Of a stretch of 64,000 bases of DNA, positions 16,303 through 24,657 are shown in pieces. The DNA is from Actinomycetota bacterium (GTDB taxonomy: Bacteria; Actinomycetota; Thermoleophilia; Solirubrobacterales; Solirubrobacteraceae): NCBI GenBank assembly GCA_009699245.1, contig WLOQ01000003.1, forward strand, positions 173,588-237,587, given 5' to 3'. How positions within the stretch are numbered: position 1 is the first letter of the stretch; every line of letters starts with the position of its first letter. The notes beneath the pieces were generated by a model. That model did no database searches. It saw only the letters and a list, made by a program, of their open reading frames with translations, and was not told where the DNA came from. Both the position numbers and the translations under genes were made by a program.

Positions 16303-17535
16303 TTACGCGGCGACCGGGGTGCGGATCTCCCGCTCACCGCGCACGGTGGGCAGGTAGACCTCCTCCATGAAGCGAGGAAGCACGTCGCGCGCGAGCCGCT
16401 CCATGCTCTTGTAGGTGAGGTCGTACGACATGGTCGAGTACTGCATCATCGGCAGCAGGTTTCCGAAGCCGCCGACGTGGTCGAAGAAGTCGCGCAGCTG
16501 CTCGAAGACGGTGTCGGGATCGCCGGCCATCATGAACCCGCCACCGGTGAGCTCGGACACCGGCGTGTTGACCACGTCGCGCAGCGTCGGGGCCCCCGGA
16601 CCGAGCGGCGGCGACGGCAGATTGCCGCTCGCCTTGTACGGGATCAGGCGGGCGCGCACCTCCGGCGGGAGGTACCCGGGGACGTCGATGTACTGGAAGG
16701 GCGCGCGTCCGGCTTCCTTGAACCAGAGCTTCACCTTCTCAGCCTCGGCGTAGGCCTCCTCGTCTGTGTCACCGACGAAGACCTGCATCGAGTACGCGAA
16801 CTTGCTCAGCGGCGGGTCGGGACGCCCGAGCTCGGCCGCACGCTTGCGGTAGAGCGCGAAGATCTCGCGGCACCCCTCCTTGCCGACGCCGAGCGTCGCG
16901 ATGGTCATGTCGCGCTCTGCGAGTCCCGGAGCGCTTGCGGCGCTGACGGTCGGCGACCAGATCGGCGGGTGCGGCTGCTGGTAGGGCCGAGGCCACAGAT
17001 TGACGTTGCGGTGGTGGTAGTACTTGCCCTCCCAGTTGAAGGGTCCGTCGTGCGTCGTGAAGGCCTTCATGATGAGGTCGACGGCCTCCCAGAAGCGCTC
17101 CTTCATGTCGACGGCGCTGGAGTTCACCGCGATGCTCTCCTGCGGGACGCCGCGCACGAATCCGACGTCCGCGCGGCCGCGCGAGATGATGTCGACCGTC
17201 GCCATCTCCTCAGCGACACGGACCGGGTCCGGCCGGTGCGCGAGCGGGTTGCCGAGGGTGAGGATGCGCGCGCGCTTGGTGATGCGCGCGAGGATCGCCA
17301 TGCTCAGCGGCGTGACGGCGTTGACGCAGGTCGCCGTCGTGTGGTGCTCGTTGACCATGCAGTCGAGGCCGAGCTCATCCGCCGCCTGGTAGATGTCGTA
17401 GTACTTCTGGTAGAGCTCGTACCCGGCGTCCGGGTCGTAGAACGAGTTCGGAACTGAGATCCGGTTGCTCGGCATGAGATCTGCCGGCGGGAGATACGGA
17501 TACGGCATCTCCGTGAAGACGTAGGTGTGGAACAT
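16303..17535 (-). CDS. Luciferase-like (LLM class) flavin-dependent monooxygenase 2
   Basis: This 410-residue protein has the same fold as its neighbour but is clearly divergent. Key segments are DCMVNEHHTTATCVNAVTPL, RARILTLGNPLAHRPDPVRV and DIISRGRADVGFVRGVP. It extends longer at the N-terminus. It probably oxidises a hydrophobic substrate with reduced FMN and O2, or uses F420. The gap to the downstream LLM gene is 58 bases and to the upstream hydrolase only 5 bases. Confidence 0.85.
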   Translation of the reverse strand: MFHTYVFTEMPYPYLPPADLMPSNRISVPNSFYDPDAGYELYQKYYDIYQAADELGLDCMVNEHHTTATCVNAVTPLSMAILARITKRARILTLGNPLAHRPDPVRVAEEMATVDIISRGRADVGFVRGVPQESIAVNSSAVDMKERFWEAVDLIMKAFTTHDGPFNWEGKYYHHRNVNLWPRPYQQPHPPIWSPTVSAASAPGLAERDMTIATLGVGKEGCREIFALYRKRAAELGRPDPPLSKFAYSMQVFVGDTDEEAYAEAEKVKLWFKEAGRAPFQYIDVPGYLPPEVRARLIPYKASGNLPSPPLGPGAPTLRDVVNTPVSELTGGGFMMAGDPDTVFEQLRDFFDHVGGFGNLLPMMQYSTMSYDLTYKSMERLARDVLPRFMEEVYLPTVRGEREIRTPVAA

Positions 17536-17540
17536 CGGGC

Positions 17541-18356
17541 TTAGCGTCCCTTCCCTGCCGCGACAGCGGCCGATTCGTTCGTCACACCGACCGCGAACTC
17601 GCGCACGATCCGTGCGAGTTCGGCCGGCTCCTCTTCCTCAATCCGTCGTCCAGCCTGCGGGAGCTCGAGCCGTGCAGCGCCGGAGCCGATCAGCGCGCCG
17701 TAGCGGTCGAAGTACCCCGAGAGCAGCGTGAAGGCGTCAGCGCCGCCGTTGACGACAAGCGACGGAACCGCGACCCGGCGCAGACGATGCCGCAGCTTCG
17801 GGTCGTGCATGTAGGGCTTCCAGCAGTAGCGAGCGGTCGCCTCGGAGGCCACGGCGAGGTACTGGTAGTCGGCCTCGGTCAGCGCCGTCATGTCGGGTGC
17901 GTGTGACGCGTCGCGGTAGTTGATCGCAATGAGGTCGGCGAAGTCGAGGACCCAGAGGTCGACGAAGTCGCGGGTCTCGCGGTCGCCGAGCTTGACGCCG
18001 ACGGGTGAGACGAGGATGAGGCCCGCGATCAGGTCCCGAGCTTGCACGGCGAGCTCAGCGGCGATCCAGCCGCCGAGGGAACACCCGAGGACGATCGGCG
18101 GCTCGTCGAGCTGCTCGATGAGCTCGACGTAGACCGAGGCGATGTCGCGCACGTCCTCGATGTGATCGGGACGGGTCGAGCCCTCCCACGCGGGGTGAGT
18201 CGGGGCGATGACCCGGAAGTCGGCGGCGAGCTGCTCGATCACCGGCGTCGTAAATGCGTGTCCATCCTCGCCGTGGAGGAAGAGGAGCGCGGGACCGTCA
18301 CCCTGTTCGAGCACCTCAAGGGTCACATCACCGACGACGCGTGCACCTGTGGACAA
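17541..18356 (-). CDS. Alpha/beta hydrolase lacking the usual catalytic His
   Basis: This protein of about 271 residues has the alpha/beta-hydrolase fold with the oxyanion start LLFLHGEDGHAF, nucleophile Ser93 in GCSLGG and Asp207 in NGGADAFT. The His that normally follows the last strand (GH...E.P) is replaced: the segment reads LPQAGRRIEEEEP with Arg237. I chose a TTG start at 18356 because GGGAGGGAGAG lies just upstream and the promoter at 18385-18414 leaves no room for much more. It is the first gene of the array. Confidence 0.72.
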   Translation of the reverse strand: MSTGARVVGDVTLEVLEQGDGPALLFLHGEDGHAFTTPVIEQLAADFRVIAPTHPAWEGSTRPDHIEDVRDIASVYVELIEQLDEPPIVLGCSLGGWIAAELAVQARDLIAGLILVSPVGVKLGDRETRDFVDLWVLDFADLIAINYRDASHAPDMTALTEADYQYLAVASEATARYCWKPYMHDPKLRHRLRRVAVPSLVVNGGADAFTLLSGYFDRYGALIGSGAARLELPQAGRRIEEEEPAELARIVREFAVGVTNESAAVAAGKGR

Positions 18357-18384
18357 ACGACTCTCCCTCCCTGCGGACCCGACG

Positions 18385-18414
18385 ATTCTAATTCGCTGGA
18401 ACAATCGAGTGCAA
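18385..18414 (-). promoter_or_regulatory. Sigma-70-type promoter for the hydrolase-LLM-HsaA operon
   Basis: On the minus strand -35 TTGCAC (18409-18414) and -10 TAGAAT (18385-18390) are separated by 18 bases. Transcription would begin near 18378, giving a leader of about 22 bases before the TTG start, with a strong purine-rich ribosome-binding site. It is divergent from the genes starting at 18541. Confidence 0.65.
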
Positions 18415-18469
18415 CCGAACCCGGCGCACTCACGGTCGCTCCAGCGGACCGTGCCGGGGCTGGTTGCCC

Positions 18470-18497
18470 CGAAGTTTCGAAAGGTATAGAACTTTCC
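18470..18497 (+). promoter_or_regulatory. Possible operator and -10 element upstream of the PPOX gene
   Basis: CGAAGTTTCG (18470-18479) is an inverted repeat and GAAAG...CTTTC (18479-18495) is another, flanking TATAGA at 18485-18490, a fair -10 box. A TTGCCC lies 15 bases before it, which is a short spacer. Words AAGTTCT and TTCGAA also occur downstream of the 11642 promoter, so a shared regulator is possible. Confidence 0.4.
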
Positions 18498-18540
18498 GGC
18501 CGACCGCACGAGCGACCGGATGGACGACGAGGGAGAGACG

Positions 18541-18990
18541 ATGGGAGAGGTCTTCGACGCACGCGTACGCGCGCTGCTGGACGCACCGAACATGGCGCAT
18601 ATCGCCACGGTGGATCGCAGTGGATCACCCCGCGTGTCGCCGGTCTGGATCAGCGCGGACGAGGATTCGCTGCTGCTCAACACGATCGACGGCCGCGCGT
18701 GGCCCAAGCGGCTGCGCCGGAGCGGGCGCATCGCCGTCTCGATCATCAATGCCGAGAACCCCGCCGAGTACGTCGAGATCTGCGGCTCACTCGCGGAGGA
18801 GACCCACGAGGGCGCCGACGAGCACATCGACCTGCTGTCGCGCAAGTACATCGGCATCGACTACCCGAGCCGCTTCGAGGGCGAGCAGCGCATCCTCATC
18901 CGCATCAACCCGGACCGCGTGAGCTACATCAACCTCATGGAGCGCGTCCCGGGGATTCCCGACGACGCCGTGCCCGTCAACGGGTCCTGA
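18541..18990 (+). CDS. Pyridoxamine 5'-phosphate oxidase-fold (FMN/F420-binding) protein
   Basis: This 149-residue split-barrel protein has LDAPNMAHIATVDRSGSPRV, SPVWISADEDSLLLNT and GRAWPKRLRRSGRIAVSI, matching the PPOX-class group often annotated as F420-dependent. Such proteins reduce or bind small substrates with FMN or F420. The ATG at 18541 is preferred over one at 18520 because GAGGGAGAG lies 4-5 bases before it. It heads a plus-strand operon with an NmrA-like gene and two P450s. If it uses F420, the LLM enzymes nearby may do so too. Confidence 0.8.
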   Translation: MGEVFDARVRALLDAPNMAHIATVDRSGSPRVSPVWISADEDSLLLNTIDGRAWPKRLRRSGRIAVSIINAENPAEYVEICGSLAEETHEGADEHIDLLSRKYIGIDYPSRFEGEQRILIRINPDRVSYINLMERVPGIPDDAVPVNGS

Positions 18991-18995
18991 GCGAC

Positions 18996-19898
18996 ATGGG
19001 CGTCGCCGATCAGCCGGTCCTCGTCGTCGGCGCCTCCGGTCCGACGGGCGGCGAGGTCGTTGCAGCGCTCGCGCGCCGCGGTGCCCGCGTGCGCGGCCTC
19101 TCAAGGACCGAGGAGGGCGGCGCGCTCGCACTCGCCAAGGGCGCGTCCGAGGTCGGCATCGCCGATCTGCGCGACGGCGCAGCCCTCACCAAGGCGATGG
19201 AGGGCGTCGGATCGGCGTTCTATTTCTGTCCCCGCGCCGACCCGGACGAGGCGTCGCTCGGGCGGTTCTTCATCGACACGGCGGTGGCCGCCGGCGTGCA
19301 GCGCGTGGTGATCATCTCGATGCTCCATTCGCACTCCCCGATCCCGAACCACGAAGCGTCCCTTCAGGTCGAGGAGAAGCTCGCGCGGGTGCCGATCGAG
19401 TACGTCGTGCTGCAGCCGGCGATGTTCATGCAGACCTTTCCGAGCAACGAGCAGATCCGCGACTGGGGCTGGATCGGCCGCCCCTATCCGACCGACGTGC
19501 TGCTGAGCCTCGTCGACCTGCGCGACCTCGCGGAGGTCGCCGCCCGGGCGCTGCTCGACGACGACATGGCCAACGGCTCGTTCGAGCTCTGCGCACCGGG
19601 AATGCTGAGCATCGCCGACATGGCCGCGATCCTCACCGACGAGCTCGGCGTCCCGGTCGAGCCGCGTGAGATCACCATCGAGGAGTGGGCCGCCGTGCGC
19701 GGCGAGGGTTTCGAATCCCCACATCGCCGCGAGACCTACACCGCGATGTTCGAGTACTTCGCGAAGTACGGCTTCAAGGGCGGCAACGGCCTCGTCCTGC
19801 GTCATCTGCTCGGCCGCAAACCCACGAGCTACCGCGACTTCGTCGCCCGTGGCGGCAAGACCGCACCGGCACCCTCCCAACCGCCGTCCACACCCTGA
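18996..19898 (+). CDS. NmrA-like NAD(P)-binding protein
   Basis: This 300-residue atypical short-chain dehydrogenase begins with the Rossmann motif VLVVGASGPTGGEVV and includes GVQRVVIISMLHSHSP and VDLRDLAEVAARALL, typical of NmrA/SDR75-type proteins. These act as NAD(P)H-dependent reductases, epimerases or redox sensors. The usual YxxxK catalytic pair is not obvious, which fits the NmrA group. It lies 5 bases after the PPOX gene and just before the P450 pair. Confidence 0.8.
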   Translation: MGVADQPVLVVGASGPTGGEVVAALARRGARVRGLSRTEEGGALALAKGASEVGIADLRDGAALTKAMEGVGSAFYFCPRADPDEASLGRFFIDTAVAAGVQRVVIISMLHSHSPIPNHEASLQVEEKLARVPIEYVVLQPAMFMQTFPSNEQIRDWGWIGRPYPTDVLLSLVDLRDLAEVAARALLDDDMANGSFELCAPGMLSIADMAAILTDELGVPVEPREITIEEWAAVRGEGFESPHRRETYTAMFEYFAKYGFKGGNGLVLRHLLGRKPTSYRDFVARGGKTAPAPSQPPSTP

Positions 19899-19912
19899 TG
19901 CAAGGAGATCCC

Positions 19913-21169
19913 ATGAGCGGCAACGGCTGCCCCGTCAAGCACTTCGACATGCTGGGTGAGGAGTTCCAGACCGACCCCTACGCGATGTGTCCCGCGCTGC
20001 GCGAGCAGTCGGTCTTCTACTCCCCGGAGCACGACGCCTACGTCGTGACGCGCTTCAAGGACGTCGACCGGATCCTCCCCGACGTCGAGCACTTCTCGAA
20101 CTCCAACACCGTCTCTCCGATCACGCCCCCGACGCAGGAGGCGATCGACGTGCTCATGGAGTACGACTACGTCCTCCCGCCGAACCTCATCAACGCGGAC
20201 CCGCCGCGTCACACGATGGTGAAGAAGTACGTCGCCGACGCCATCAGCCCGCGGCGCCTGCGCGCCCTCGAGCCGATCGTGCGCGAGTGGGCCGGCGATC
20301 AGGTCGATCAGATGCTGACCAAGGGTCGCGCAGACGTCTTCGCCGACCTCGCCTTCCCCCTGCCTGCGATCACCGGCTTCTCCCTGATCGGTTTTCCGCG
20401 CGAGGACATCGAGCTCCTGAAGTCGTGGTGCGACAACCGCATCGAGTTCAGCTACGGGCGCGCCGAGCCGTCCGAGCAGGTCCGCGTCGCCAAGGCCGTC
20501 GGACAGTTCTGGCAGTACACCAACGAGTTCGTCGCCAACCGCATCGCCGAGCCGACCGACGATTTCACGAGCGAGATGGTCGCGCGTCATCTTGAGAACC
20601 CCGACGAGTTCGGGCCGCGGGACATCGCCGCCGTGCTCTTCGGCATGGCGCTCGCAGCGCACGAGACGACGACGAATCTCATCACCAACGGCCTGCGCCA
20701 GCTGCTCCTCAACCGTGAGCAGTGGGACGAGATCGTCGCCGACCCGTCGCTGATCCCCAACGCGGTCGAGGAGTGCCTGCGCTACGACACCCCGGTCGTC
20801 GCGTGGCGCCGCCGCGCGAAGGAGGACATCACGATGGACGACGGGTTCGTGATCCCCAAGGACGCGACGATCCTCCTCCACTTCGCATCCGCGAACCGGG
20901 ACCCGCAGCAGTTCCCCAACGCCGAGCGCTTCGACATCCACCGCCGCGAGGCCCGCAAGCACGTCACCTTCGGCAAGGGCGCGCACTTCTGCTCTGGAGC
21001 GCCGCTCGGCCGCATGGAGATGCGCGTCGTGCTCGAGCTGCTCACCGAGCGCGCACCGGGCATGACGCTGGTGCCCGATCAGACGCTCACCTACGTGCCG
21101 AACATCGCGCTCCGCGGCCCGCAGCGCCTGCTCGTCGACATGGAGGGCGTTCCGGCAGGCGTCGCCTGA
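19913..21169 (+). CDS. Cytochrome P450 (tandem copy A)
   Basis: This 418-residue P450 has the I-helix motif LAAHETTTN, K-helix ECLRYD and haem loop FGKGAHFCSG (about 353-362, Cys360). A clear AAGGAG site precedes the ATG at 19913. It is close in sequence to the next gene through most of its length, for example NLINADPPRHT, SPRRLRALEPIV and FADLAFPLPAITGFSL, so the two arose by duplication. It probably hydroxylates a hydrophobic substrate. No ferredoxin gene is next to it. Confidence 0.92.
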   Translation: MSGNGCPVKHFDMLGEEFQTDPYAMCPALREQSVFYSPEHDAYVVTRFKDVDRILPDVEHFSNSNTVSPITPPTQEAIDVLMEYDYVLPPNLINADPPRHTMVKKYVADAISPRRLRALEPIVREWAGDQVDQMLTKGRADVFADLAFPLPAITGFSLIGFPREDIELLKSWCDNRIEFSYGRAEPSEQVRVAKAVGQFWQYTNEFVANRIAEPTDDFTSEMVARHLENPDEFGPRDIAAVLFGMALAAHETTTNLITNGLRQLLLNREQWDEIVADPSLIPNAVEECLRYDTPVVAWRRRAKEDITMDDGFVIPKDATILLHFASANRDPQQFPNAERFDIHRREARKHVTFGKGAHFCSGAPLGRMEMRVVLELLTERAPGMTLVPDQTLTYVPNIALRGPQRLLVDMEGVPAGVA

Positions 21170-21187
21170 CCTGCGCCGCACCGCGTG

Positions 21188-22438
21188 ATGGACGCAGCCG
21201 GCTGTCCCGCACACGCAGGGTTCACGATGATGGACCCGGAGTTCCTGGCCGACCCCTACGCGGTCTTCCAGGGGCTCCGGGACGACCCGGTCTTCTACGC
21301 ACCTGACCTCGATGTCTACGTCGTGACCCGGTACGCCGAGGTCGACGCGGTGCTCACCCGGCCCGAGGACTTCTCGAGCTCGGTGACCCTGACACCGGTG
21401 ACGCCGCCCGGGCCTGAAGCACTCGAGATTCTCGCGGCGGTCGACTTCTATCGCCCGCCCAACCTCATCAACGCGGATGCGCCGCGCCACACGAAGGTGC
21501 GCCGGTACGTCCAGGAGGCGATGAGTCCGCGGCGGCTACGGGCGCTTGAGCCGGTCGTCACCGACTGGGCCGGCGGGCGCATCGACGAGATGGTCGCCCG
21601 CGGGCACGGCGACGTCTTCGCCGACCTCGCCTTCCCCCTCCCCGCGCTGACCGGCTTTTCGCTGCTGGGCTTCCCCGCCGAGGACATCGAGCTGCTCAAG
21701 TCCTGGTGCGCGAACCGAGTGGCGTTCACGTACGGGCGGGCAGCTCCAGACGAGCAGGTGCGCATCGCGACGAGCGTGGCGAACTTCTGGCGCTACACCA
21801 ACGACTTCGTCGCACAGCGCATCGCCGAGCCGGTGGACGACCTTGCGAGCGACCTCGCTCGGCGCCACCTCGAAGAGCCGGAGGAGTTCACGCCGCGCGA
21901 TGTTGCGACGGTCCTCTTCGAGATGGCGGTCGCCTCGCACGAGACGACGACGAACGCCCTCACCAACGGCTTGCGCAGGCTGCTGGAGCACCGCGACCAG
22001 TGGGAGGCGCTGGTCGCCGATCCGTCGCGGATCACGAACGCGGTCGAGGAATGCCTGCGCTTCGACGGGAGCGTCATGGGCTGGCGGCGCCGGGCGACAC
22101 GGGACGTCGAGCTCGCCGGTGTCACGATCCCAGCGGACGCCACCGTCCTGATCCTTCTCGCCTCCGCGAACCACGACCCGGAGCGGTTCGAACGTCCGGA
22201 GGCGTTCGACGTCTGTCGCAAGGAGGCCCGGTCGCACATGACCTTCGGCAAGGGCGTCCACTTCTGCCAGGGCGCACCGCTCGCACGCATGGAGCTGCGG
22301 GTGGTCCTCGAGCTGCTGACCGCGCGCGCCCCGGACATGCGCATCGTGCCGGGCCAGCACTACTCCTTCACGCCGAACATCACGATGCGCGGCCTGAACC
22401 AGCTGCTCGTCGAGTTCCCCGCTGCCGCTGCGGCTTAG
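21188..22438 (+). CDS. Cytochrome P450 (tandem copy B)
   Basis: This 416-residue paralogue of the preceding P450 has VASHETTTNAL in the I helix, ECLRFD in the K helix and haem loop FGKGVHFCQG (Cys360). A GTG immediately precedes the chosen ATG and is an equally possible start. Differences concentrate at the N-terminus and in the middle helices, so substrate or regiochemistry may differ. Its stop overlaps the convergent TetR gene by 4 bases. Confidence 0.92.
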   Translation: MDAAGCPAHAGFTMMDPEFLADPYAVFQGLRDDPVFYAPDLDVYVVTRYAEVDAVLTRPEDFSSSVTLTPVTPPGPEALEILAAVDFYRPPNLINADAPRHTKVRRYVQEAMSPRRLRALEPVVTDWAGGRIDEMVARGHGDVFADLAFPLPALTGFSLLGFPAEDIELLKSWCANRVAFTYGRAAPDEQVRIATSVANFWRYTNDFVAQRIAEPVDDLASDLARRHLEEPEEFTPRDVATVLFEMAVASHETTTNALTNGLRRLLEHRDQWEALVADPSRITNAVEECLRFDGSVMGWRRRATRDVELAGVTIPADATVLILLASANHDPERFERPEAFDVCRKEARSHMTFGKGVHFCQGAPLARMELRVVLELLTARAPDMRIVPGQHYSFTPNITMRGLNQLLVEFPAAAAA

Positions 22439-23037
22439 ACGCCGCTGAGATCGCGCCCGCCGCCAGCGGCCGCAGGCGTGATGGCGTCGAGCAGCAGGGC
22501 AGCGCCCCGACGACTGCGCTGGGCGTCGCCACCGGTGACGGCGAGTCGCACAGCAGCGGCCAGCATCTCGACGATGGTGAGCGTGTCGGCAGGTTCGAGA
22601 TCCGCGCGCACACGTCCCGCCTCTTGCGCTGCACGCAGGGGTGCGTCGACCAGCTCGACGAAGCGCACCTGCAGACGCGCGACGACGGGGTCCTGGGACG
22701 GTCGCATCGCGAGCAGGTCGAGGAATGCGCGGTCGTGTCGCTCGATCTCAAGACACGCCTCGAGGACCTCGAGGTATGCGCCCGCCGGGTCGGGGGCCTC
22801 GCGCACGACAGCCGCGACGCGATCGACGTAGTCATCGAAGACCGCGGCGAGGAGATCGTTGCGGGTGGGAAACCGCCGGTAGAGCGTGGCGCGGCCCACG
22901 CCGGCCTCACGCGCAACCGACTCCAGCGGCGCGTCGAGCCCTTCGGCGGCGAAGACCCGTCGCGCGGCGGTCAGCACCGCGTCGCGATTGCGACGCGCGT
23001 CTGCGCGCAGCTGCGGCTCCCCTGGTTCGATGGTCAT
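22435..23037 (-). CDS. TetR-family transcriptional regulator
   Basis: This protein of about 200 residues has an N-terminal TetR helix-turn-helix: RNRDAVLTAARRVFAAEGL, then SVAREAGVGRATLYRRFPTR. The C-terminal helical ligand domain (DRAFLDLLAMRPSQDP) resembles those of drug- or xenobiotic-sensing members. The ATG at 23037 is used; an in-frame start 9 codons upstream is possible. It converges on the P450 pair and may control the array or the alpha/beta hydrolase next to it. Confidence 0.85.
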   Translation of the reverse strand: MTIEPGEPQLRADARRNRDAVLTAARRVFAAEGLDAPLESVAREAGVGRATLYRRFPTRNDLLAAVFDDYVDRVAAVVREAPDPAGAYLEVLEACLEIERHDRAFLDLLAMRPSQDPVVARLQVRFVELVDAPLRAAQEAGRVRADLEPADTLTIVEMLAAAVRLAVTGGDAQRSRRGAALLLDAITPAAAGGGRDLSGV

Positions 23038-23073
23038 CGCGTGTCGCGACGGTACGAGCGGCACACCGCGTCG

Positions 23074-23883
23074 TCAACCGTTCCAGGCCGCGCGGGCGGC
23101 GAGCTCCGCGATGAGCGCCGAGAGCTGCCCGCCCTGCCACGGGATCGGCGAGGCGCCAGGCTCTTCCACGACGAGCTGCGCACCGGGGATCGCTGCCGCA
23201 TAGGCCTGTGCGACCGCGAGCGGGTGCCCCGGGTCCGGATCGTCCTGGTCGCCGACGACGAGCGTCGGAACGGCGATCTGCTCGAGCTCGGCGATCGCCG
23301 CGAACGGCGCCGAGCGCGGGACGTGCATCAGGGCGTCGGCCACCGCATCGGGGTGCTCATGCGCGCTCAGCCGCTGGCGCAGGACGCGCTCGATCGTCTC
23401 AGCCCACCTGGTATCCCCCGCCGGAGGGCCGTAGGCGTGCACGAACTCATCGACGCCGCCCGCGCGCAGCCCTGCGCTGAGCGCATCCCAGCGCGCGAGC
23501 ACCGCAGGGTCGAGATGGCTTCGCTCATCGAAGGCGGGCGTGATCACCACGAGGCCCGCGACCCGTTCAGGGCGCTCAAGCGCCGCGCGCAGAGCGGTGT
23601 GGGCGCCCATCGACGCACCGACGAGCACCGCTCGATCGACGCCGCAGTCGTCGAGGACCCGCAGGAGATCGGCCGTGAGAGCGTCGTAGCCGTAGTCTTC
23701 CGGCAGCGCGGCGGGAGCCGATGCACCGTGCCCGCGCGCGTCGAATGCGATCACGCGGTGGTCCGCTCGCTCGAGCGCGCGAGAGCCCATGACGACATAC
23801 CGATGCGTCGCCGTGAGACCGTGCAGGAGCACCAAGGGCAGGCCCGATCCGGCGTCCACGACATGCAGCACGGGGGTGTCCAT
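23074..23883 (-). CDS. Alpha/beta hydrolase with no obvious catalytic His
   Basis: This 269-residue alpha/beta hydrolase shows LVLLHGLTATHRYVV, FDARGHGAS and nucleophile Ser91 in VGASMGAH, with VVGDQDDPD as the acid turn. The region where the His is expected reads EEPGASPIPWQGGQ, without His. Similar actinobacterial proteins exist, so it may use another residue or have a non-hydrolytic role. It is divergent from the thioredoxin-like gene. Confidence 0.75.
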   Translation of the reverse strand: MDTPVLHVVDAGSGLPLVLLHGLTATHRYVVMGSRALERADHRVIAFDARGHGASAPAALPEDYGYDALTADLLRVLDDCGVDRAVLVGASMGAHTALRAALERPERVAGLVVITPAFDERSHLDPAVLARWDALSAGLRAGGVDEFVHAYGPPAGDTRWAETIERVLRQRLSAHEHPDAVADALMHVPRSAPFAAIAELEQIAVPTLVVGDQDDPDPGHPLAVAQAYAAAIPGAQLVVEEPGASPIPWQGGQLSALIAELAARAAWNG

Positions 23884-23913
23884 CCCCAGCAGTCAACCAT
23901 CTAGGCTTGCGGC

Positions 23914-24657
23914 ATGACCGTCATCGACGTCACGCAGACCGACTTTCAGCGCGAGGTCCTCGATCGCTCGCACACGGTCCCGGTCGTGGTCGACTTCTGG
24001 GCCGCATGGTGCGGCCCATGCCGGGCGCTGACGCCGATCCTCGAAGCCGCCGCGAATGCGCGCGACGGTCAGGTCGTGCTCGCGAAGGTGGACACGGACG
24101 CCAACCAGGAGATCTCTCAGAGCTTCGGCATCCAGGGAATCCCGGCAGTGAAGGCCTTTCGCGACGGTGTCGTCGTCGACGAGTTCGTCGGCGCGCAGCC
24201 GCCTGCTGCCGTGGAGCGCTTCTTCGACGGCCTCGTCCCTTCTGCGACCGACCTGCTCGTCGCGGCCGGTGATGAGGCATCGCTGCGCGAGGCGCTCGCG
24301 CTCCACCCGGGGCGCGCGGACGCCGCGGTGGCGCTCGCCGGGCTGCTGCACCGACGGGGCGAGGAGGATGAGGCGCTGGAGGTGCTGCGCAACGTCCCGG
24401 GCAACCTCGCCGCTGAGGGCCTGGTCAGCCGCATCGCGCTGGAGCGCGCGGGCGACATCGACGTCAGCGCCGCGCTCGCCGCACTCGATGCAGGCGATCA
24501 GGAGGGCGCTGCCGACCTGCTCATCGGCCTGGTCGCACCCAGCTCAGCGCACAACGATGATCTGCGCCGCGTGATCATCGCGGCCTTGGATGCCCTCGGC
24601 GTGGAGCACGAGGGGGCGCGTCAGGCCCGCCGTCGGCTCGCCGCCGCGCTCTATTGA
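23914..24657 (+). CDS. Thioredoxin-TPR fusion protein (CnoX/YbbN-like)
   Basis: This 247-residue protein joins a thioredoxin domain with an intact redox motif WCGPC (Cys33, Cys36) and the cis-proline GIQGIPAV to a C-terminal helical domain with TPR-like repeats (HPGRADAAVALAGLLHRRGE and similar). E. coli CnoX has the same layout and acts as a holdase that hands clients to GroEL and DnaK. It is cytoplasmic, with no signal peptide. Confidence 0.83.
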   Translation: MTVIDVTQTDFQREVLDRSHTVPVVVDFWAAWCGPCRALTPILEAAANARDGQVVLAKVDTDANQEISQSFGIQGIPAVKAFRDGVVVDEFVGAQPPAAVERFFDGLVPSATDLLVAAGDEASLREALALHPGRADAAVALAGLLHRRGEEDEALEVLRNVPGNLAAEGLVSRIALERAGDIDVSAALAALDAGDQEGAADLLIGLVAPSSAHNDDLRRVIIAALDALGVEHEGARQARRRLAAALY

